Shown here one piece after another: positions 57,800 through 64,000 of a stretch of DNA of 64,000 bases; positions within the stretch are counted from its first letter, which is position 1, and every line of letters begins with the position of its first letter. The position numbers and the translations under genes are program-made. The stretch comes from a virus. The notes beneath the pieces were generated by a model. That model was not told where the DNA came from, did no database searches, and saw only the letters and a program-made list of their open reading frames with translations. Where the stretch lies: positions 1 to 64,000 of the IMG/VR virus record IMGVR_UViG_3300008107_000341. One strand, given 5' to 3'.

Positions 57800-57893
57800 G
57801 TGAAAAAAATCAAAAATTTGCGATAATTCTCGGTAATTTCGGGATAGCAACCCCGTAAAAAGTTCTGTTTTAATCAATTTTGAGGAAAAACAG

Positions 57894-58085
57894 ATGGCAA
57901 AATACCAAGTAGACAGAGATATCTCGTATATGAGAGAACATTGGGGCACTACGAAGCTCATTACAGACTATGGGGCGCTGACTCCGACAGATACTAAGAA
58001 GAAAAACGACCCACCTACAGATAGAATGTCTAGACCTTGTGGCGGCAAGGGAGGATTTGATGATTATGTAGAGAGATGGCACTGA
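57894..58085 (+). CDS. Unknown 63-aa protein upstream of gp25
   Basis: MAKYQVDRDISYMREHWGTT, then Pro/Lys-rich linker, then RPCGGKGGFDDYVERWH. Good ribosome-binding site (TGAGGAAAAACAG). Confidence 0.65.
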   Translation: MAKYQVDRDISYMREHWGTTKLITDYGALTPTDTKKKNDPPTDRMSRPCGGKGGFDDYVERWH

Positions 58086-58102
58086 AGCTCCGTCAATCTG
58101 GG

Positions 58103-58122
58103 TATAAATAATGGTATAAATA
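58103..58122 (+). promoter_or_regulatory. Two tandem late promoters before gp25
   Basis: Exact TATAAATA at 58103-58110 and 58115-58122, set by a 12-base repeat (GGTATAAATA twice). gp25 ATG at 58133. Confidence 0.85.
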
Positions 58123-58132
58123 TGGTATTTTT

Positions 58133-58528
58133 ATGCCGATCAGCAGGTCTTTTAAAGATATTAGTATAACGTTTGACAAGAATTTCGTGACCGATGATCT
58201 TGCGGTCACGAAAGATTTTAATGCTATCAAACAATCGGTTAAAAATTTGGTTACTACTGTTCCTGGAGAGCGATTTTTTAACCCAAATATCGGAAGCAGA
58301 ATCACAGATCTGTTATTTGAACCATTAGATTTTATTAATGCAAATTTAGTTAAGTCTGAAATTACTTATACCATCAATGCATTTGAACCAAGAGTAAAAT
58401 TAATTGATGTAACCGTTGATCAAAACATGGATGATAATGGTTATGATGTTCAAGTAGAATTTGAGGTTATTGGTTTACCAGAAAAAACTCAAGAATTAAC
58501 ATTTTTTCTAGAAAGAACTAGAGCATAG
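58133..58528 (+). CDS. gp25: Baseplate wedge protein gp25
   Basis: 131 aa, family length. VTTVPGERFFNPNIGSRITD then LLFEPLDFINANLVKSEI is the gp25/W-like (T6SS TssE-like) signature with the E-R-x-F-x-P-x-x-G-S core. It joins the wedge to the sheath in T4. Confidence 0.92.
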   Translation: MPISRSFKDISITFDKNFVTDDLAVTKDFNAIKQSVKNLVTTVPGERFFNPNIGSRITDLLFEPLDFINANLVKSEITYTINAFEPRVKLIDVTVDQNMDDNGYDVQVEFEVIGLPEKTQELTFFLERTRA

Positions 58529-58533
58529 AATCA

Positions 58534-60339
58534 ATGGCATACAATCAACTAACAAACTTAGATTATTTTGATATAAAAAATGCTCTTAGAGACTATCTAA
58601 AAGCGAACTCTGACTTTAGTGATTATGATTTTGAGGGTTCTACTCTCGGTATGCTATTGGATGTTCTGGCATACAACACGTATTACACGGCATTTAATGC
58701 CAATATGGTTGTCAATGAAGCATTTTTAGATTCTGCAACTGTAAGAGATAATGTAGTATCGTTAGCTAAGCAATTAGGATACACTCCTCGCTCAGCGGTT
58801 GCAGCACAAGCTGCTGTTGATTTACGTTTATCATTGACTTCTAGCACTACATTACCAGAAACAGTATTTTTAAAGAGAGGTAATGCCTTTGTTTCTAATG
58901 TAAATGATTCATTGTATCAGTTTGTTATTGTTGATGATGTTCAAGCACAGGTTTTACCTAGCAACGAAGTCTATTTTCCTGGATTGAAAATTTACCAGGG
59001 ATCTTTTGTTAGTAACAAATATACAGTATCGTCAACTGATCAGTTTACCGTAATACTACAAAACGCTGGAATAGACATTACCAGTATTAGAGTTAATGTA
59101 TATCAATCATCAACATCTTCTACTTTCGAAAAATTCTATCAGTCTGATAATATTTTAAATGTAAATCCAGATTCTGCTTCATATTTTGTCAATGAAGTAG
59201 AAGATGAGAATTACAAACTTAGCTTTGGTGATGGAGTTTTTGGTAAGAAACTCACTCCAGGGCAAGTTGTTGAAGTTAGTTATATTGTTACTAGTGGAGC
59301 AGAAACAAATGGAACTAGTAATTTTACATTTAATGGTATAGTAACGGATGTTTCTGGCAATACTACATTTTTATATAATGTAAGTAATTTTACATTATTA
59401 ACAAGAGCATTTGGTGGTGCTGCTATTGAAAGCATTGACAGTATTAAGAGAAATGCTCCTGCAATGTATGGAACACAAAATCGCGCAGTAACTGCTACTG
59501 ATTATACTGCTATCATTCGTAGGGCATATCCAGCAGCTGCAGATGTTATTACATATGGTGGAGAAGAAGCAGATCCTCCAGAATATGGCAAAGTTAAAAT
59601 TTCTGTCAAACCTAGAAATTTAACATATCTTTCATCATACACAAAAAATTTAATTCTCACTGAGATTAAGAAGTTTTCCGTTGCATCAGTTGTTCCTGAG
59701 TTAGTTGATGCCTCTGTTATTTTTGTTGAACTCTATAGCAGAATATTTTATGATCAAACTATCACAAATCAAACATCAGATGCGATCAAAGGAAAAGTAA
59801 TTGAAAATTTATCAAAATATATTGAAAGTAGTGACACGGAAAAGTTTGGTGGTAAGTTTAGATACAGTAAATTCATTAGCACCATTGATAGTTCAGATCG
59901 CTCTATTAGATCTAATCTCACTGATATTGTAATGAGAAAGGATTTTTATCCTTCATTAAATAATAATGCATACTATGAACTTTGTTTTAGTAATCCATTT
60001 GATGACGATATTGATACCCAGACTTTGACTTCTACTGGATTTGTTGTTCAGCAATATCCAAATTATGTTGTATACCTTGAAGATCGTGGCGAGAAAATAG
60101 TTCTCTATCGATTAGATTCTCAAACTGGAGATAAAATTGTATTGAATGAGAGTCAAGGATTGATTAATTATGCTAAAGGTGAATTAAGAATTTATAATTT
60201 AAATATTATTAAAGGAACTTTCTCCGATAATAAAATTGAAGTAAGACTAAAACCACAATATAATGACATCATCGCAAAAAGAGAAATATTTTTGGATGTT
60301 GACATCGATAAAAGTTCATTCACCCTTATTCAAGAGTAG
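58534..60339 (+). CDS. gp6: Baseplate wedge protein gp6
   Basis: 601 aa. N-terminus NLDYFDIKNALRDYLKANSD and LGMLLDVLAYNTYYTAFNAN, then LAKQLGYTPRSAVAAQAAVD, match gp6/J-like wedge proteins; FGDGVFGKKLTPGQVVEVSY and NRAVTATDYTAIIRRAYP are further conserved parts. Follows gp25 by 5 bases, as in T4-like genomes. gp6 dimers form the inner ring of the baseplate. Confidence 0.92.
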   Translation: MAYNQLTNLDYFDIKNALRDYLKANSDFSDYDFEGSTLGMLLDVLAYNTYYTAFNANMVVNEAFLDSATVRDNVVSLAKQLGYTPRSAVAAQAAVDLRLSLTSSTTLPETVFLKRGNAFVSNVNDSLYQFVIVDDVQAQVLPSNEVYFPGLKIYQGSFVSNKYTVSSTDQFTVILQNAGIDITSIRVNVYQSSTSSTFEKFYQSDNILNVNPDSASYFVNEVEDENYKLSFGDGVFGKKLTPGQVVEVSYIVTSGAETNGTSNFTFNGIVTDVSGNTTFLYNVSNFTLLTRAFGGAAIESIDSIKRNAPAMYGTQNRAVTATDYTAIIRRAYPAAADVITYGGEEADPPEYGKVKISVKPRNLTYLSSYTKNLILTEIKKFSVASVVPELVDASVIFVELYSRIFYDQTITNQTSDAIKGKVIENLSKYIESSDTEKFGGKFRYSKFISTIDSSDRSIRSNLTDIVMRKDFYPSLNNNAYYELCFSNPFDDDIDTQTLTSTGFVVQQYPNYVVYLEDRGEKIVLYRLDSQTGDKIVLNESQGLINYAKGELRIYNLNIIKGTFSDNKIEVRLKPQYNDIIAKREIFLDVDIDKSSFTLIQE

Positions 60340-60344
60340 GATAA

Positions 60345-63300
60345 ATGGCATCTAAGGTAAGAAATCTATCATCCCTGGTAGACAAGCAACTACCAGAATT
60401 TATTTCGTCAGAATATCCTAAATTTTCTGCGTTTTTGCAAAAATATTATGAGCACCTTGAATTAACGGGTGAGCCGATAGATTTAATCTCAAATCTATCG
60501 AAGTATCGTGATATCGATACTTATGAGAAAAATTTACTGAAAGAAAATACATCACTTACTCAAAATCTAAGTGATTCTGCTACTACGATCAACGTAGAAA
60601 GCACTGTCGGATTTCCATCCGAAAATGGATATGTATTAATTGGTGATGAAGCTATATTTTACAAGTCAAAAACCAATACTTCATTTCTAAATTGCTATAG
60701 AAATGTAACTCATACAACTAAACTAGGTGATTTATATACAAAATCTGATATTACTACAGTTGATTACTCTGATATTGGATCAGGTAAGCAACATCTTACT
60801 GGAGATCTAGTCTTAAATATCAGTAATCTGGTATTATATGCTTTAGTTAGAAATTTTGAGCAAGAGTATCTTGGAGCATTTCCAGAAAAATCTTTAAAGA
60901 ATGCCGTTGATAAGTCAGTTTTAATTAAGAACATTAAAAAGTTCTATGCAGCAAAAGGAACTGATCAATCTATTCGTTTTATATTTAACTCGATTGTTGC
61001 AAAAGAACCTAACGATATTCCAACAGTATACTACCCAAAAGATAGCACATACAAGTCGTCTAATGGTCAATGGATTGATAAGTTTGCGTTAAAGGTAAGA
61101 GTAATCTCTGGTGATATCAGTAAAATTATTGGCGAAAAAATTATTCAAGAAGAAAACCCATTTGACTTGAATGTAAGATCTGCTTTTTCATATGTAGACA
61201 ATATTATTGATATTGGTGATAATTTTCATGAAGTAATTTTGTCTAGAAATGATATTGTTGGAGAATTTGCTGTTTCCACAGAAACATACCTCACAAAAAA
61301 CTTATTATCAACGGATTCGACCAACAAGAGAATTAATGTTTATTCTACTTTAGGATGGAAACAGCAGTCTGGTCAACTTATAATTGGAAATGAATTAATT
61401 ACATACAAGCAAAAAAATGTTTCTCAATTTGTTATTGACTCTAGAGGTGTATTACCATCAACTTACACAGTAAATGAACCTGTATATAATTATTCTAATG
61501 TTTACTGTGATTATATTGACGGTTCTGGCACAAAACAAAGAGTTAAGCTATTAGTATTAGGAATATTATATTCATTAACTCCATCAGAGTCTTTACCTTA
61601 TTCCAAAGAAGATGATATTGTTCAAATATCAGATTCTGGGTTTGAAACTAGAGACACTATTATTTTTGATAAATTTTCAAATGATACAAGATGGATTATC
61701 AATGAAACTAACACTATTCCATCATCAGATCATGCAAATATTTCTTCTCAATTATCTGAGATTATTTCTGATGTAACTGCAGTATATGAAGATAATCAAT
61801 ATTATTATATTGCTACATCTGGATATCCTTCTCACAAAATTGGAAAGGCAAATTGGGGTGTTACATTTTTAGATCAGAAAAAATTAAAACTAATCAAGAA
61901 AGTTCCATCGGCAACCACAGAAATTTATCCAACACCTTCTAATGAAGTTGGAATTTTTGTCAATGGAACAACTGCTAGATCTTTCAAAGACACTGATGAA
62001 AATTTGATTGTTTTTGGAGAAATTCAAAAAATAAATTTAACTAATCCAGGAAGCGGATATAAAAAACCTCCATACGTTTTGGTTCAAGATGGAGCAGGAT
62101 CTTTAGTAGCATCTGCAGAAGCAATATTAAATGGGGAAGTTATCGATCGCATTGAAGTCGTAGAATCTGGTAGTGGATTTTTCCCACCAGTTCCAGTAAT
62201 TACAATTACTTCTGGAAGAGGAGCTGTAATTACACCTGTTGTTACTGGCGATAAAATAACTAGTTTGAAAATTATTAATCCAGGTGAATATTACTCTTCT
62301 CCACCTCAAGTGGTTATTAAAGATTCTACTGGAAAAGGTAGATTTGCTAGATTTGAAGCTGTTGTTAGTGATGATGGGCAAATAATAGATTTCAAAAAAT
62401 TAGACGAAGGAAAATTCTACACTCAGAGCACTACGACAGTAGAAATAATTCCATCTGGGAGTGGTGCCACTGCAATATCCAGTGTTAGATCTTGGAGAAG
62501 AAATTTATACAACAAACATTTCAATAATTTAGATAATGATAACGGATTTTACTTTTTAAATAATGATATATCTTTAGAGTATGGTTATAGCTACTTAGCA
62601 AATCCGAAATCATTAAGAATTGCTTTATCTGATAATTTAGATCAATCTGGTAATATAACAAACACATTATCACATTCTCCTATTTTAGGATATGCATTTG
62701 ATGGCAATCCAATATATGGTCCATATGCATATTCTGATCCATCTGATCCTACAACATCTATAACTAGGATGACTTCTAGTTATTCTTTAAATAATAGAAG
62801 ACCCAGCGGACCATCAATAGTAACATATCCTTTAGGTTCTTTTGTTGAGGATTATCAATATAATCACAGATCTGGTTCTCTAGATGAAAATAATGGAAGA
62901 TTTTGCGTCACCCCTGATTACCCAGAAGGAACATACGCTTATTTCTTGACAGTAGACTCAACAGGGCAACCAGCTTTCCCATATATTTTGGGAAATAATT
63001 TTTATTCTCTTCCAGTAGATTCAAATTATTCCAAAAAAATATCACAAGATGATATTCCTACTAATATTATAAGATTAAAAACTCAAAAAACTCCTAATGA
63101 TGGAAAAGGAGCACAATCTTATATTAATACAATTTCTAGTGGTTCGATTTCTTCTGCTTTAATAGAATATTCTCCCTCCACATTTTCAACAGGTAGTTTA
63201 ATTGAAGTTAATTCATCTGGAACTGATGGTAAAGATTTATTAGCACAAGTTAGTTCTGTAAACGGAAAAAATGTAACTTCTATCCAATCACAGCAAACAA

Positions 63301-64000
63301 AAGCAATAAAATTTACTACAGAAAATCCCGCATATTTTTTTGCAGATAGTATTATTACACAAAGAAATACTAATGCAACTGGAAGATGTTTGGGGAATGT
63401 ATTTGATGGCAAAACTATAGTATTATATAATGTAAATGGATCATTCAATGATGTTGATGATTTATATTCTTCAACTGTAGTCTATAATTTGTTATTAGAC
63501 AAAGAATCTGATTATACAAGAGGAGAAACTTTAAGTTTAACTAATGGCAAGCAATCTATAATTATCCGAACAGAGAATTCTTCATTTGTCGTAGCACAAA
63601 ATTTATTTGAAGACGGGGAACCTATTATATTCACAAATAGTTTTTCTGGAATAATTGCAAATCAAATATACTACATTACACAATCAACCGCAACCACATT
63701 TAAAGTATCAACTAGTATTGGTGGAACTGCTGTTGTAGTCACAAGTAATAATTCTCCTGGAGCAGTTGCTATTAGCAGAAAGGCAACAGGATTAATTTTA
63801 GAAACAACAACTAATAGAAATTTAGTTAAAGTGCAATTATTGCAGGGAAATTTTGCAATTGATTCTGAGTATTTCTTAAGAAGCACTTCATTAAATGATA
63901 CTATTGGTAGTAAAATATCACAAAGATTTATATTAAGTGACGAAATTATTCCATTATCTTTAAATGATAAAGTTGCTATTGTATCCACTTCACAAAATCA
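60345..64000 (+). CDS. Large baseplate/tail protein with YHYH-like domain, 3' end outside window
   Basis: More than 1,218 residues, still open at the window end. N-terminus SLVDKQLPEFISSEYPKFSA then FLQKYYEHLELTGEP is shared by T4-like proteins placed after gp6. About residues 560-690 hold PGSGY-type beta repeats (NPGSGYKKPPYV, ESGSGFFPPVPVI, NPGEYYSSPPQVV). About residues 780-890 have ILGYAFDGNPIYGPYAY and PEGTYAYFLTVD...FPYILGNNF, the core of the YHYH domain of unknown role. Position suggests a gp7-like wedge protein. Confidence 0.75.
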   Translation, partial: MASKVRNLSSLVDKQLPEFISSEYPKFSAFLQKYYEHLELTGEPIDLISNLSKYRDIDTYEKNLLKENTSLTQNLSDSATTINVESTVGFPSENGYVLIGDEAIFYKSKTNTSFLNCYRNVTHTTKLGDLYTKSDITTVDYSDIGSGKQHLTGDLVLNISNLVLYALVRNFEQEYLGAFPEKSLKNAVDKSVLIKNIKKFYAAKGTDQSIRFIFNSIVAKEPNDIPTVYYPKDSTYKSSNGQWIDKFALKVRVISGDISKIIGEKIIQEENPFDLNVRSAFSYVDNIIDIGDNFHEVILSRNDIVGEFAVSTETYLTKNLLSTDSTNKRINVYSTLGWKQQSGQLIIGNELITYKQKNVSQFVIDSRGVLPSTYTVNEPVYNYSNVYCDYIDGSGTKQRVKLLVLGILYSLTPSESLPYSKEDDIVQISDSGFETRDTIIFDKFSNDTRWIINETNTIPSSDHANISSQLSEIISDVTAVYEDNQYYYIATSGYPSHKIGKANWGVTFLDQKKLKLIKKVPSATTEIYPTPSNEVGIFVNGTTARSFKDTDENLIVFGEIQKINLTNPGSGYKKPPYVLVQDGAGSLVASAEAILNGEVIDRIEVVESGSGFFPPVPVITITSGRGAVITPVVTGDKITSLKIINPGEYYSSPPQVVIKDSTGKGRFARFEAVVSDDGQIIDFKKLDEGKFYTQSTTTVEIIPSGSGATAISSVRSWRRNLYNKHFNNLDNDNGFYFLNNDISLEYGYSYLANPKSLRIALSDNLDQSGNITNTLSHSPILGYAFDGNPIYGPYAYSDPSDPTTSITRMTSSYSLNNRRPSGPSIVTYPLGSFVEDYQYNHRSGSLDENNGRFCVTPDYPEGTYAYFLTVDSTGQPAFPYILGNNFYSLPVDSNYSKKISQDDIPTNIIRLKTQKTPNDGKGAQSYINTISSGSISSALIEYSPSTFSTGSLIEVNSSGTDGKDLLAQVSSVNGKNVTSIQSQQTKAIKFTTENPAYFFADSIITQRNTNATGRCLGNVFDGKTIVLYNVNGSFNDVDDLYSSTVVYNLLLDKESDYTRGETLSLTNGKQSIIIRTENSSFVVAQNLFEDGEPIIFTNSFSGIIANQIYYITQSTATTFKVSTSIGGTAVVVTSNNSPGAVAISRKATGLILETTTNRNLVKVQLLQGNFAIDSEYFLRSTSLNDTIGSKISQRFILSDEIIPLSLNDKVAIVSTSQN

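Noticed and set aside
1-64000. Minus-strand open frames throughout
   Set aside because: All lie opposite strong plus-strand genes, have low-complexity composition, and lack promoters or ribosome-binding sites. None has a recognisable motif.
1-64000. Homing endonucleases, transposases, introns
   Set aside because: I looked for GIY-YIG, HNH, LAGLIDADG and DDE motifs and terminal repeats around gene breaks and saw none.

Overview
The window is part of a T4-like (myovirus) cyanophage genome. The evidence is a set of T4-type baseplate genes (gp27-like hub, gp5 OB-fold spike protein, beta-helical needle, PAAR tip, gp25, gp6), very large repetitive tail/fibre proteins, T4-type late promoters (TATAAATA), and two auxiliary genes that only make sense in a cyanobacterial host: a CP12-like Calvin-cycle regulator and a CpeT-like phycobiliprotein lyase. 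Every gene I can support is on the plus strand. Most of the DNA is AT-rich, and genes are packed with 1-14 base overlaps, often ATGA.

Layout. 1-6.6 kb: virion genes (partial unknown protein, hub, CP12, gp5, needle). 6.6-7.9 kb: three tRNAs (CAT, Leu-TAA, Thr-TGT), small genes and cpeT, ending in a strong terminator. 8.0-29.8 kb: tail-fibre block behind a late promoter: a giant protein split over two frames by one extra base, collar-domain fibres, and three tandem Gly-rich/Ig-like paralogues. 29.8-33.6 kb: three 2OG-Fe(II) oxygenases, a fibre-assembly-like protein and unknowns. 33.6-52.2 kb: early/middle-type small genes, each short run driven by a near-consensus TTGACA-17-TATAAT promoter; recognisable members are a beta-class DNA methyltransferase, a carbamoyltransferase split into two genes in reversed order, an RlpA-like protein, a QueG-like Fe-S protein, a thioredoxin, a band-7-like membrane protein, a ParB-like gene with a frameshift, an SF2 helicase and two more 2OG oxygenases.

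52.2-53.3 kb holds an AT-rich non-coding element with 9-bp iterons, a perfect 19-bp inverted repeat, and seven exact TTTTCCACA boxes (the DnaA-box form described for Synechococcus) in two clusters. It is the best candidate here for an undescribed element: a replication origin, or a DnaA-binding decoy. 53.3-56.1 kb is a GC-rich island of monocistronic small-gene cassettes sharing a TATACT/leader module; it includes an ArdA-like acidic protein, a KTSC-like paralogue and a HicA-like protein, so it looks like a counter-defence/host-takeover island. 56.2-64 kb returns to AT-rich DNA: an AbrB-like gene, PAAR, gp25 and gp6 behind two tandem late promoters, and a large structural protein with a YHYH-like domain that runs off the window.

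All calls come from reading the sequence without database searches. Family names rest on remembered motifs; small unknown genes are supported by start/stop overlap, spacing and promoters.
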